From positions 5,813-42,284 of the forward strand of contig AUJT01000031.1 of assembly GCA_000424365.1 (NCBI GenBank): a stretch of DNA of 36,472 bases. The letters are read 5' to 3'. Shown here one piece after another: positions 1-11,339 of the stretch; within the stretch, counting starts at the first letter, position 1, and each line of letters opens with the position of its first letter. The stretch is from Lachnospiraceae bacterium NK4A144 (GTDB lineage Bacteria > Bacillota > Clostridia > Lachnospirales > Lachnospiraceae). The notes below the pieces were generated by a model that saw nothing but the letters and a program-made list of their open reading frames with translations, was not told where the DNA came from and made no database searches. The position numbers and the translations under genes are program-made.

Positions 1-95
1 GCGTAATAACGCTACTTGCTCGTGTTTTGCGGGTCCCAAGGTCTCAATCCTCTTTGTGCAAGCACAATCGGATTTTGACCTTTTGACCCTGACAT
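1..95 (+). repeat. MITE-like repeat family A, copy 1 (right part; runs off the window edge)
   Basis: These 95 bases are identical, base for base, to the right half of the complete copy at 24651-24840. The block ends in the terminal motif CTTTTGACCCTGACAT and contains the small hairpin TTGTGC-AA-GCACAA. It lies 4 bp beyond the stop codon of the DAHP synthase gene. The left part would lie outside the window. No ORF of note is in it. Confidence 0.85.
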
Positions 96-99
96 CATA

Positions 100-1137
100 T
101 TAAAGCATTTCAGCAAGTTCGTAGATCAGTCGCTCGGTTTTTTTCCAGCCAAGACACGGATCGGTTATGGACTTTCCGTATACACCGTCTCCGATCGCCT
201 GGCAGCCGTCTTCCAGATAGCTCTCGATCATGAGTCCTCTGACAAAACTGCGGATATCAGATGAAACGCGCATGCTGTGAAGAACGTCTTTGGAAATCCT
301 TATCTGCTCAAGATACTGTTTACGGGAATTATTGTGGTTACAGTCGATGATCACTGAAGGATTTTTTATACCGGGATTACTCTCATACAGTTTCATAAGA
401 TTCTGGAGATCTTCATAATGGTAGTTGGCATGGCTTCTGCCATATTTGTCCACATATCCGCGCAGGATCGAGTGAGTCATGGGATTTCCGGTAGTTGTGA
501 CTTCCCATCCTCTGTAAAGGAATGTCTGGCGGCTCTGCGCAGCGATTATGGAGTTCATCATGACTGAGATATCGCCGGAAGTGGGGTTTTTCATCCCGAC
601 AGGAATACCTACACCTGATGCAACCATGCGGTGCTGCTGATCTTCAACAGAACGCGCGCCTACAGCCACATATGCGAGGAGATCTGAGAGATATCTGTGA
701 TTTTCGGGATACAGCATTTCCTCAGCACAGGTGAATCCGGTTTCTTTTACGATATCTGTGTGCATCTGACGGATAGCGATTATACCTGCAAGCATATCTT
801 CATCGGCTTCAGGATCAGGCTGATGGAGCATACCCTTGTAGCCGGTTCCCTTTGTGCGTGGCTTATTGGTATAGCAGCGTGGAATGATAAAGATCTTGTC
901 CTTGACCTTCTCCTGTACGTCTACAAGACGTGTCATATATTCCAAAACAGAATCTTCGCGGTCAGCACTGCAGGGACCGATGATAAGGAGGAAGTGGTCA
1001 TCTTTTCCGGTGAAGATATTCTGAATGATCTCATCGCGTTCTTCCTTGATCTTTTTAACATTTTCCGGAAGAGGGAACTTTTCTTTAAGCTCTTTCGGAA
1101 CCGGAAGCTTGCGCTTAAATTCCATCTGCATTTCCAT
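100..1137 (-). CDS. aroF: 3-deoxy-7-phosphoheptulonate (DAHP) synthase, class I
   Basis: Condenses phosphoenolpyruvate and erythrose-4-phosphate to DAHP, the first step of the shikimate pathway, in the cytoplasm. The 345-residue protein has the usual length of the AroF/G/H (type I) family and shows its landmarks: IIGPCSAD (about 52-59), PRCYTNKPRT (86-95) with KGTGYKG, GARSVEDQQHR (160-170), GMKNPTSGD (181-189), DCNHNNS (265-271) and GKSITDPCLGW (321-331). The Cys of GPCSAD and the His, Glu and Asp of later motifs are the expected metal ligands. The start is the first ATG, 7 bp after CAGGAG. The GGGGTTACAGGT hairpin at 1174-1231 lies 37 bp upstream in its leader and a MITE copy follows its stop. 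Which of Phe, Tyr or Trp inhibits it cannot be told by eye, so the aroF/aroG/aroH letter is uncertain. Confidence 0.95.
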   Translation of the reverse strand: MEMQMEFKRKLPVPKELKEKFPLPENVKKIKEERDEIIQNIFTGKDDHFLLIIGPCSADREDSVLEYMTRLVDVQEKVKDKIFIIPRCYTNKPRTKGTGYKGMLHQPDPEADEDMLAGIIAIRQMHTDIVKETGFTCAEEMLYPENHRYLSDLLAYVAVGARSVEDQQHRMVASGVGIPVGMKNPTSGDISVMMNSIIAAQSRQTFLYRGWEVTTTGNPMTHSILRGYVDKYGRSHANYHYEDLQNLMKLYESNPGIKNPSVIIDCNHNNSRKQYLEQIRISKDVLHSMRVSSDIRSFVRGLMIESYLEDGCQAIGDGVYGKSITDPCLGWKKTERLIYELAEML

Positions 1138-1173
1138 GATAAAAACTCCTGTATAAACTGAAAAAAGTTATCT

Positions 1174-1231
1174 TGGTCCATGGGGACGGGGTTACAGGTC
1201 CATGAGCCTGTACCCCCGTCCCCATGGTCCA
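1174..1231. repeat. GGGGTTACAGGT hairpin, family C copy 1
   Basis: Long imperfect inverted repeat. The outer arms TGGTCCATGGGGACGGGG and CCCCGTCCCCATGGTCCA pair with one mismatch, and an inner stem ACAGG/CCTGT closes a 7-base loop TCCATGA. It is about 41/46 identical, in opposite orientation, to the element at 1541-1584. It lies in the 5' leader of the DAHP synthase gene. It has no U-tract on the minus strand, so it is more likely a repeat element than a simple terminator. Confidence 0.75.
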
Positions 1232-1283
1232 CAAAAAGTATAACACATACATCACCGCTTTAGTGAGAAAAAGTGTTTAAAAT

Positions 1284-1311
1284 TTGACAAAAAAGAAGTT
1301 ATGTACATAAT
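1284..1311 (+). promoter_or_regulatory. sigma-A-type promoter ahead of the small ORF at 1429
   Basis: A perfect -35 TTGACA (1284-1289), a 16-bp spacer and a -10 CATAAT (1306-1311, 5 of 6 matches) read toward a short ORF and a U-tailed hairpin. The distance to the ORF start leaves a leader of about 110 nt. Confidence 0.5.
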
Positions 1312-1428
1312 TTTGAACTTTATTCTTTGGGATTCAGTATACATTTCCGGGTGTAAACTGCCGATATACAATATGCAAGAATGACGGCTCATGTACTGTC
1401 TATATGAGTGCTCTTGCGGGAGGAAAAT

Positions 1429-1539
1429 ATGGAAAGCAGATCTGTGGTGGTTACTATCATGATGGTTTTATTTGTGTTGGCCATTTTAATGATGGGATGC
1501 GTCTGGAATGGTCAGAATTTGTTGATGTCGGTGTATTGA
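1429..1539 (+). CDS. possible 36-residue membrane or lipoprotein-like small protein
   Basis: The 36-codon frame begins ATG at 1429, 5 bp after a good GGAGG (1419-1423), and ends TGA. The peptide starts MESRSVVV, continues as one uninterrupted hydrophobic stretch of about 18 residues, and reaches MMGCVWNGQN, where the Cys after Gly resembles a relaxed lipobox. It is the only plausible frame between the DAHP synthase and LysR genes. It is bracketed by a promoter-like sequence (1284) and a U-tailed hairpin (1554-1589), so it looks like a monocistronic unit. A longer overlapping frame (1404-1607) runs into the repeat and is less likely. Function unknown; chance cannot be excluded. Confidence 0.4.
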   Translation: MESRSVVVTIMMVLFVLAILMMGCVWNGQNLLMSVY

Positions 1540-1540
1540 T

Positions 1541-1590
1541 GGATCAAGGGGATGGGGTTACAGGTTCATGGACCTGTAACCCCGTTTTTA
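1541..1590 (+). terminator. GGGGTTACAGGT hairpin with U-tract, family C copy 2
   Basis: GGGGTTACAGGT (1554-1565) and ACCTGTAACCCC (1572-1583) form a perfect 12-bp stem followed by GTTTTTA, a good intrinsic terminator for a plus-strand transcript such as the small ORF at 1429. The same core makes up the hairpin at 1174-1231, so it is a dispersed element that may have been co-opted as a terminator. Confidence 0.6.
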
Positions 1591-1637
1591 TTATGCGGAG
1601 CACTTAGTGAGGTATTTTCGAGCTTAGTGTAACTTAT

Positions 1638-2534
1638 TCATGTCAGCTCTTTCAGGATCTCGATATATTTAACGGTGAGTCCTGAGGGACGGATGGATGC
1701 GGGCAGGATATAGCCGATCTCCATGTAATCGTCGACTTTTAATGGTTTTGCGATGATATTCGGTCCATTTAGTTCTTCACTTATGACACCACTGCAAATG
1801 GTATAACCGTTTAATCCTATGAGCATGTTGAAAAGAGTAGCCCGGTCACAGACCACCAGCTCTTTATCGCTGTCCAAAGTGCTCAGTATTTCCTCTGAAA
1901 AATAAAAAGAATTATGGCTGCCCTGTTCGTAGGACAGGCGAGGGTAAGGCTTCAGATCATTGGGAGTTATGAGCTTTTTGGAAGCAAGAGGGTTGTTTTT
2001 TCCGATAAAGACATGAGGCTTCGTTGTAAATAATGGTTCAAATACCAGTCCGTTGTCGCGCAGGGTCTTCCTGATTATGGATTCATTAAAACGGTTTAAG
2101 TACAGGACGCCTATTTCGCTTCTCATATGTGCCACATCGTCAATGATCTCATAGGTTTGTGTCTCTCGCATATGAAATTCATACTTTTCTTTACCATACA
2201 GTTTTAGCAGGTTTACGAAGGCTTCGACAGCAAATGAGTAGTGCTGGGAAGATACGCAAAAACGCTGTTTGGATGCAGGTTTTCCTGTGTATCTTTCTTC
2301 TATCAGCGCAGTTTGTTCGAGAACCTGTCTCGCATATCCGATAAATTCATCTCCGTCCGGAGTGAGTTCGATTCCCTTATTTGATCGTGAAAACAAAGTT
2401 ATACCATATTCTTTTTCGAGTTCGTGGATAGCAGAAGTCAGGCTTGGCTGGGCGATAAAAAGTTTTTTTGCGGCTTCTGTGATATTTCCTGTATCTGCGA
2501 CTGTCACAGCATATTGCAGTTGTTTAAGTGTCAT
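1638..2534 (-). CDS. LysR-family transcriptional regulator, probably of methionine/sulfur metabolism
   Basis: 298 residues, the normal LysR length. The N-terminal winged HTH (MTLKQLQYAVTVADTGNITE, then AAKKLFIAQPSLTSAIHELE) spans about 1-60. The effector domain fills 90-295. Start ATG follows GGAGGG at the right distance. It is divergent from the MetE/YxjG-like methyltransferase at 2742, and the gap holds a perfect dyad, ATAGAT-AAA-ATCTAT, resembling the ATAG-N-CTAT boxes of MetR/MtaR-type LysR proteins. I infer that it controls that gene and itself in response to a methionine-pathway metabolite. The ligand is not readable from sequence. Confidence 0.85.
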   Translation of the reverse strand: MTLKQLQYAVTVADTGNITEAAKKLFIAQPSLTSAIHELEKEYGITLFSRSNKGIELTPDGDEFIGYARQVLEQTALIEERYTGKPASKQRFCVSSQHYSFAVEAFVNLLKLYGKEKYEFHMRETQTYEIIDDVAHMRSEIGVLYLNRFNESIIRKTLRDNGLVFEPLFTTKPHVFIGKNNPLASKKLITPNDLKPYPRLSYEQGSHNSFYFSEEILSTLDSDKELVVCDRATLFNMLIGLNGYTICSGVISEELNGPNIIAKPLKVDDYMEIGYILPASIRPSGLTVKYIEILKELT

Positions 2535-2554
2535 AGTCCCTCCGTAGCAAATGT

Positions 2555-2574
2555 ACTTTTGACCCTCTTGTCAT
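2555..2574 (-). repeat. solo end of MITE-like family A
   Basis: On the minus strand this reads ATGACAAGAGGGTCAAAAGT, close to the family A terminal repeat (ATGACAGGGTCAAAAG at 19095; ATGTAAGGGTCAAAAG at 24652). It lies in the short leader of the LysR gene. It may be a remnant or an independent resemblance. Confidence 0.4.
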
Positions 2575-2618
2575 TACCCAAGGCTTTACCATAGTGATAA
2601 TGCAATCTTAACACCCGT

Positions 2619-2637
2619 CTATAGATAAAATCTATGG
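2619..2637. promoter_or_regulatory. LysR-type dyad operator
   Basis: The palindrome ATAGAT-AAA-ATCTAT (2621-2635) is perfect on both arms and sits centrally in the divergent LysR/methyltransferase gap. LysR proteins classically bind T-N11-A dyads between themselves and their target. A weaker partial motif, CCATAGTGATAATG, lies 30 bp to the left. Confidence 0.6.
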
Positions 2638-2741
2638 TGAAAGCAATATATTATATATTTTTCCAAAAGTGCAGATTGGCATATTATGACATCCGACAGC
2701 AGTAAACTGAGTACAAAATTTTGCAGAGGAGTGTTTTATAT

Positions 2742-3863
2742 ATGGCAAACTTACAGTCACCTTACAGATACGATTTTGTTGGAAGCTTTTTAAGACCGGA
2801 AGCTCTTAAAAAAGCGAAGCTTGAGTATAGTGAAGGAAAGATCAGCCGTGAAGAACTTGACAGAGTGATTGATGAAGCAGTCACAGATGTTGTGAAAAAG
2901 CAGAAAGAATTAGGATTTCATGTTATTACGGACGGTGAATTCCGGAGAACTTTCTGGCATCTTGATTTTATGTGGGGGCTTGAAGGAGTTGAACATGAAG
3001 CGACAGGTAATGGAGTAGAGTTTAATGGTGAGCTGGCAGTACTTGACGATACTTATCTCGTGGGAAAGATCAGGGCAAAGGCACATCCTTTTGTAGAGTA
3101 TTTCAAGTTCTTAAAGCAGTTTGAGGATGAAAATACGGTCGCGAAATACACTATACCCGCACCGGCACAGACTTTTCAGCAGATGATCGTTCCTGCGAAT
3201 ATTGAATCCACCAGAAAGTTTTATGCTTCAAATGATGAGCTGATCGAAGATATAGCTAAAGCATATCAGGATATCATAAAGCAGTTTTATGATGCAGGAT
3301 GCAGAAATCTGCAGTTTGATGACTGCACTTGGGGCGCAATAGTCGGAGATGCAGCAAAACAGAGATATAAGGCGCTGGGGATTGATCTTGATGACGTAAA
3401 AGACCAGCTCCTCAGGGTTAATAACCTTGCGCTTGAGGGCAAGCCGGATGATATGGTGATAAATTCCCATATTTGCAGAGGAAACTATCATTCAACTTTC
3501 TTCACAAGCGGACCGTATGACTCAGTAGCAGACTATGTATTTGCAAGAGAAAACGTAGATGCGCTGTTTCTTGAGTATGATGATGCGAGATCAGGTGGAT
3601 TTGCGCCGCTTGCCAAAGTGTCTGATGACAAAAAGGTAGTGCTCGGACTCATAACCACAAAGTCACCGGTATTGGAGGACAAGCAGAAGATCATTGACAG
3701 AATACACGAGGCAGCAAAATATGTACCGATCGAGCGCCTGTATCTCAGCCCTCAGTGCGGCTTTGCTTCCTGCGAGATCGGAAATAAGCTCACGGAAGAA
3801 GAGCAGTGGGCAAAGCTGAAACTTGTGAAGGAAATTGCAGAAGAAGTATGGGGAAAAGAGTAA
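2742..3863 (+). CDS. MetE C-terminal-domain / YxjG-like cobalamin-independent methyltransferase
   Basis: 373 residues, matching the stand-alone catalytic-domain family (YxjG/YxjH type) rather than full-length MetE (about 750). Landmarks: VGSFLRP (13-19), TDGEFRR (63-69), QFDD (191-194), HICRGN (243-248) and SPQCGFAS (336-343). His243, Cys245 and Cys339 match the Zn ligands that activate the thiol substrate in MetE. I chose ATG 2742, about 10 bp after AGAGGAG; an in-frame TTG at 2721 lies upstream of that site. Likely reaction: methyl transfer to homocysteine or a related thiol, since this short family lacks the N-terminal folate-binding half. It is divergent from its probable LysR regulator and stops 4 bp from the convergent AraC gene. 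Confidence 0.85.
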   Translation: MANLQSPYRYDFVGSFLRPEALKKAKLEYSEGKISREELDRVIDEAVTDVVKKQKELGFHVITDGEFRRTFWHLDFMWGLEGVEHEATGNGVEFNGELAVLDDTYLVGKIRAKAHPFVEYFKFLKQFEDENTVAKYTIPAPAQTFQQMIVPANIESTRKFYASNDELIEDIAKAYQDIIKQFYDAGCRNLQFDDCTWGAIVGDAAKQRYKALGIDLDDVKDQLLRVNNLALEGKPDDMVINSHICRGNYHSTFFTSGPYDSVADYVFARENVDALFLEYDDARSGGFAPLAKVSDDKKVVLGLITTKSPVLEDKQKIIDRIHEAAKYVPIERLYLSPQCGFASCEIGNKLTEEEQWAKLKLVKEIAEEVWGKE

Positions 3864-3867
3864 AACA

Positions 3868-4899
3868 TCATTGAGTTTTTCTGTAATCCTTAGGCGAGCA
3901 GCCGTATTTTTCTTTGAATTTCTTATAGAAGAAAGTTACATTTTCATAGCCTGCCTTTGCGGCGATTTCTGTAACGGGCAGATTGCTCGAGTTTAAGAGT
4001 TGTGCGCTGTAATCTAATCGGTATGTCTGAACCAGTTGTATATAGGACATACCGATTTCTTTTTTTAAAAGAGTAGTGACATAATTTGGAGAGATGTGAA
4101 ATAGTTTTGCCACATCTGATTGGCTGCAGGTCCGGAAATTGTGCTGCAAATAGTGAAGTATGGAAAAAGCCAGTGAGGACTGAGGGCTTTTGGCAGTCGT
4201 TACCAGATCGCTTTCGTATACATTTATCAATTCTGCAAGGATCAGGTAGAAAAGATGCAGAGTAATGTCATTTGCATTTATAGACGGATCAAAGTATTCA
4301 CAACATAGTTCAGAGAAAAACAGAGCTATGCGTTCATTTCCTTCTGAATGGAAAAGGATATAGTGGTCGTGTTCAGTCTGGGTATTTAACGCCTGTATAA
4401 AGAAACGTGTAAGGAAATTGTCCTGTGAGATCTGTGACAGGAAGCTTTCCCTTAAATAGGTTTTGGGGATTATGATCGACATCAGGATATCGTCATGATC
4501 GAGATACCCTATGGAGTGCGGACATTCCGTATCGATCAAAAGAACCTGTCCTTTTTGAAGCAATATATCATTTCCGTCTACGCTCTGGCTGCAGGTTCCG
4601 GAATAAACAAAATTCATTTCTATGTAATTATGGATATGCTCGGGAACAGGATTAAAACGTGAGGTTTTCTTGATGATTATGGAGTTTCCGAGGTTCATGA
4701 TATAGCGGTTATTTCCGGCATGGCCGTCAAGACCGGAAGTGGTGCCCATCTCATGTTCGTTTCCTATCACGCTGTACAGTTTTCCGTTAAGTTCTTTTTT
4801 AGGCATATGTGCCCATCCTGTAAAGGAATAGCCATCTTTATATTTTTTTTCACTTTCAGACAATTCTTTAAGTTTATAGTCAAGGCTTTTAATATTCAT
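3868..4899 (-). CDS. AraC-family transcriptional regulator with cupin sensor domain
   Basis: 343 residues. The N-terminal cupin-like sensing region (about 70-170) contains PEHIHNYIEMNFVYSG and LLQKGQVLLIDTECPHSIG. The C-terminal double helix-turn-helix (about 240-343) includes SQSDVAKLFHISPNYVTTLL and PVTEIAAKAGYENVTFFYKK ending SPKDYRKTQ. Start ATG has CGGAG upstream. It is divergent from the PTS/glycosidase operon at 5185, so it most likely activates that operon in response to its sugar. A family A repeat (4939-5012) has landed in the shared regulatory gap. Confidence 0.9.
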   Translation of the reverse strand: MNIKSLDYKLKELSESEKKYKDGYSFTGWAHMPKKELNGKLYSVIGNEHEMGTTSGLDGHAGNNRYIMNLGNSIIIKKTSRFNPVPEHIHNYIEMNFVYSGTCSQSVDGNDILLQKGQVLLIDTECPHSIGYLDHDDILMSIIIPKTYLRESFLSQISQDNFLTRFFIQALNTQTEHDHYILFHSEGNERIALFFSELCCEYFDPSINANDITLHLFYLILAELINVYESDLVTTAKSPQSSLAFSILHYLQHNFRTCSQSDVAKLFHISPNYVTTLLKKEIGMSYIQLVQTYRLDYSAQLLNSSNLPVTEIAAKAGYENVTFFYKKFKEKYGCSPKDYRKTQ

Positions 4900-4938
4900 G
4901 TGAAACTCCGATGATTATTCAGAAAACTGGTAAATCTG

Positions 4939-5012
4939 GTGTTTTGCGGGTCCCAAGGTTTCACTCCTCTTTGTGCAAGCACAATCGGATTTTGACCTTT
5001 TGATCCTGACAT
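4939..5012 (+). repeat. MITE-like repeat family A, copy 2 (right part only)
   Basis: 71 of 74 bases match positions 22-95 of the copy at the window start, ending in CTTTTGATCCTGACAT. The left half is missing, so this is a truncated copy. It sits between the divergent AraC gene and the PTS operon, 40 bp from the AraC start. Confidence 0.8.
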
Positions 5013-5144
5013 CATTATATTTTTTAGTGTGGAAATGGTCAATAAAATGGATGGATACTGTCATTTTTATAATCAGAAAAAAGGGTAAAATATCATCATA
5101 AACTCTTAATGCGCAGAGAGTATAACGTGGATGATTTTTATTGA

Positions 5145-5180
5145 ACAGTCCGGCTGGAGAAAGGCCGGATCTAGGAGGAA
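5145..5180 (+). promoter_or_regulatory. leader hairpin before the PTS ribosome binding site
   Basis: TCCGGC and GCCGGA form a 6-bp GC-rich stem around the loop TGGAGAAAG, immediately upstream of CTAGGAGG. It is not a BglG/LicT-type antiterminator by eye and has no U-tract. It may affect translation or mRNA stability of the operon. A good TATAAT lies at 5068-5073 without a clear -35, as expected for an activator-dependent promoter. Confidence 0.35.
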
Positions 5181-5184
5181 TCTC

Positions 5185-7059
5185 ATGGGTAAGCGGGATG
5201 CAGAATATACAGCTCTTGCGAAAGCAGTTGTAGAGGCTGTAGGTGGAAAAGAAAACATAATCAGTGTTACAAACTGTATGACAAGACTTCGTTTTGTACT
5301 GAAAGACGATACTTTGCCCAAAGCGGAAAAAGTCAAAGCTATAAAGGGTGTAGCAGGAGTAATGAATCAAGGCGGTCAGTATCAGGTCATCATTGGCACA
5401 CATGTATCGGATGTGACGCCATTCGTGAGACAGATCTGTGGTATTTCTACTGACGATCAGGAAAGCGGAGAAGCGGAGAATAAGAAAAAGGATAATCTCT
5501 GGAATCGCTTCTTTAAGACGATCTCCGGATGTATCATGCCGATGATTGGTCCTATGATAGCAGGTGGTATTATAAAAGGTATCCTGACGATCCTTGTAAC
5601 CGTGGGACTACTCACAAAGACAGATGGAACGTATCTGATGCTTTACGCAGCGAGCGATGCAGTTCTATATTTCATGCCGATCATAGTAGGATTTTCAGCA
5701 GGAAAAGTATTTAACTGCAATCCTTATGTGACAGCAGTTATAGGTGCTGCGTTCCTTTATCCGGATCTGGTTAATGCTGTTTCGGCAGAGGGCGGCATCA
5801 CCTTCCTTGGAATACCGGTTGCAAATGCTTCATACGCAAGTACTTTGTTCCCGATCCTTATGGCTTCATTCGTAGCATCTCTTCTAGAAAAGCTCGGAAA
5901 GAAATTTATCCCGAGGATGCTGCAGCTGATGCTGGTGCCTAGTTTTGTATTGGCTCTGACAGTGCCTCTTGCGTGGCTCGTTATCGGACCGGTAATGAAC
6001 ACTGTATCAGGAATACTTTCATCAGCGGTGAACGGAGTTTTTGGAATAAGCCCTGTTGTGGGTGGCGTGCTCATCGGTGCATTTTGGCAGGTGATCGTGC
6101 TTCTCGGTCTCCATGCTGCTTTTATTCCTATTCTCATTAATAATCTCGTAACCACAGGTTCCGATCCGATCAATGCAGTCATGGGTCTTACTGTATGGGC
6201 ACTTGCAGGAACAGCTCTTGGATATGCTCTTCGTCAGAAAGATGTTGAGAAAAGAACAACAGGTTTTGGATGTATGGCATCAGCGCTTTGCGGTGTTACA
6301 GAGCCTACAATTTATTCGATAGCTCTTCCCAATATAAAGACTTTTGCAGCTGCATGGGTTGGCGGCGGTATCGCCGGAGGCGTACTCGGTGCACTTGGCG
6401 GCAGACTTTATGGTATGGCTGGTGACGGACTTTTCCGTATTCCAGGCATGATAAATCCGTTAGGACTTGATGTTAGTTTTTATGGTTTCATCATTTGTGC
6501 CCTTGCAGCTATGGGAACTGCGGCAGTGCTCTCTTTTATTTTTAGTGGAGAAAAGGTGGTTTCAATATCTGAAGGCGCTGAGATCAATGAAGTAAATTCT
6601 GATGGAAGTGTTGATATCGCTGCATTTGTAGACGGAACACTTCTCCCTATTGAAAAGGTTGAGGACGAGACTTTCTCGCAGAAACTTCTCGGAGATGGTG
6701 TAGCAATAGAGCCAGTTGACGGACTTGTGTCTGCTCCGGCATCGGGAAAAATAGTAACAGTAATGGAAGATTCAAAGCATGCTCTCGGAATTGAACTTGC
6801 AAATGGAACAGAGATCCTTATTCACGCAGGTCTGGATACTGTTGACATGAAGGGTGAAGGCTTTGAAATGCTGGTATCCGAGGGTGACGCAGTAAAGAAA
6901 GGTACACCACTTCTGAAGTTTGATCTTGATAAAGTTGCAAAGGCAGGACATAAAAAAACGGTGGTACTTGTCGTGACAGATGCAAAGGATCATATCCTTA
7001 AGAAATTTGCGACAGGAGAAAATGTAAAAGCAGGCGAAAGCTGCATCCTTCAGATCTGA
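5185..7059 (+). CDS. bglP: beta-glucoside-type PTS permease, EIIBCA
   Basis: Imports and phosphorylates a glucoside or disaccharide using PEP via EI and HPr. From ATG 5185 (after AGGAGG) the protein has 624 residues; the frame is open 18 codons further upstream, but without a ribosome site. Domain order: EIIB (1-85) with phospho-Cys31 in TNCMTRLRF; multi-spanning EIIC (about 105-470) with CGVTEPTIYSIALP; EIIA (about 500-624) of the glucose type with SAPASGKIV and the active His in LIHAGLDTVDMKGEGF (about 547). Length and order are those of BglF/BglP proteins. It is first in an operon with two glycoside hydrolases, with the AraC regulator divergent. The exact sugar is unknown; the gene symbol is by family. 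Confidence 0.9.
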   Translation: MGKRDAEYTALAKAVVEAVGGKENIISVTNCMTRLRFVLKDDTLPKAEKVKAIKGVAGVMNQGGQYQVIIGTHVSDVTPFVRQICGISTDDQESGEAENKKKDNLWNRFFKTISGCIMPMIGPMIAGGIIKGILTILVTVGLLTKTDGTYLMLYAASDAVLYFMPIIVGFSAGKVFNCNPYVTAVIGAAFLYPDLVNAVSAEGGITFLGIPVANASYASTLFPILMASFVASLLEKLGKKFIPRMLQLMLVPSFVLALTVPLAWLVIGPVMNTVSGILSSAVNGVFGISPVVGGVLIGAFWQVIVLLGLHAAFIPILINNLVTTGSDPINAVMGLTVWALAGTALGYALRQKDVEKRTTGFGCMASALCGVTEPTIYSIALPNIKTFAAAWVGGGIAGGVLGALGGRLYGMAGDGLFRIPGMINPLGLDVSFYGFIICALAAMGTAAVLSFIFSGEKVVSISEGAEINEVNSDGSVDIAAFVDGTLLPIEKVEDETFSQKLLGDGVAIEPVDGLVSAPASGKIVTVMEDSKHALGIELANGTEILIHAGLDTVDMKGEGFEMLVSEGDAVKKGTPLLKFDLDKVAKAGHKKTVVLVVTDAKDHILKKFATGENVKAGESCILQI

Positions 7060-7077
7060 TTAAAAGAGGAAAATAAA

Positions 7078-11062
<3,985 letters not shown>

Positions 11063-11072
11063 AATATTCTGT

Positions 11073-11101
11073 TTGACTTAATGCTCGGGTAATGCTAATC
11101 T
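11073..11101 (+). promoter_or_regulatory. promoter for the leader ORF and MFS gene
   Basis: TTGACT (11073-11078), a 17-bp spacer and TAATCT (11096-11101) give an acceptable sigma-A promoter just after the GH1 stop codon, reading toward the small ORF at 11144. Confidence 0.4.
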
Positions 11102-11143
11102 GATAAAGATTAATGTTCAAATTTTTGTAGAAAGGAGTGCAAT

Positions 11144-11251
11144 ATGAACTGGAAAACAGTTAATCTTCATCTGATGAAAGGTGCGATTTTGGCTGTTTAC
11201 GGGGATAGTGCGCTCTTTTTTAGGAAATTTGAAGTCGGTCACAGGTTATAA
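11144..11251 (+). CDS. 35-residue leader peptide ORF upstream of the MFS transporter
   Basis: ATG at 11144 follows a strong AAAGGAG at ideal spacing. The frame runs 35 codons (MNWKTVNLHLMKGAILAVYG, then DSALFFRKFEVGHRL) to TAA. No family recognised. Its position, 88 bp before the MFS start and just ahead of a hairpin that masks the MFS ribosome site, resembles regulatory leader peptides of antibiotic-inducible resistance genes. It could alternatively be a gene remnant. Confidence 0.45.
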   Translation: MNWKTVNLHLMKGAILAVYGDSALFFRKFEVGHRL

Positions 11252-11294
11252 AACGATTTGATCCGGCATAAAAATTTTCATAACAGACGTGACT

Positions 11295-11339
11295 ATCTCC
11301 TTATTTCTTTTTAACAATTAAGAATTAAGGAGATTTTTT
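11295..11339 (+). promoter_or_regulatory. hairpin masking the MFS ribosome binding site (attenuator candidate)
   Basis: ATCTCCTTA (11295-11303) and TAAGGAGAT (11326-11334) form a perfect 9-bp stem, followed by TTTTT and then ATG at 11340. The 3' arm contains the Shine-Dalgarno AAGGAG. The structure can therefore act as a translational lock or as an intrinsic terminator ending at the start codon. The CTCCTT arm could also pair with the leader ORF's own AAGGAG (about 11132). Confidence 0.6.

Noticed and set aside
1404-1607. 67-codon plus-strand frame through the family C hairpin
   Set aside because: Its second half is hairpin repeat sequence, and the same peptide-like string appears in the other copy on the opposite strand. 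The internal 36-codon frame has a better ribosome site.
5145-5180. LicT/BglG ribonucleic antiterminator upstream of the PTS gene
   Set aside because: The stem is short and GC-rich, has no U-tail, and does not match the RAT consensus. The neighbouring regulator is AraC-type.
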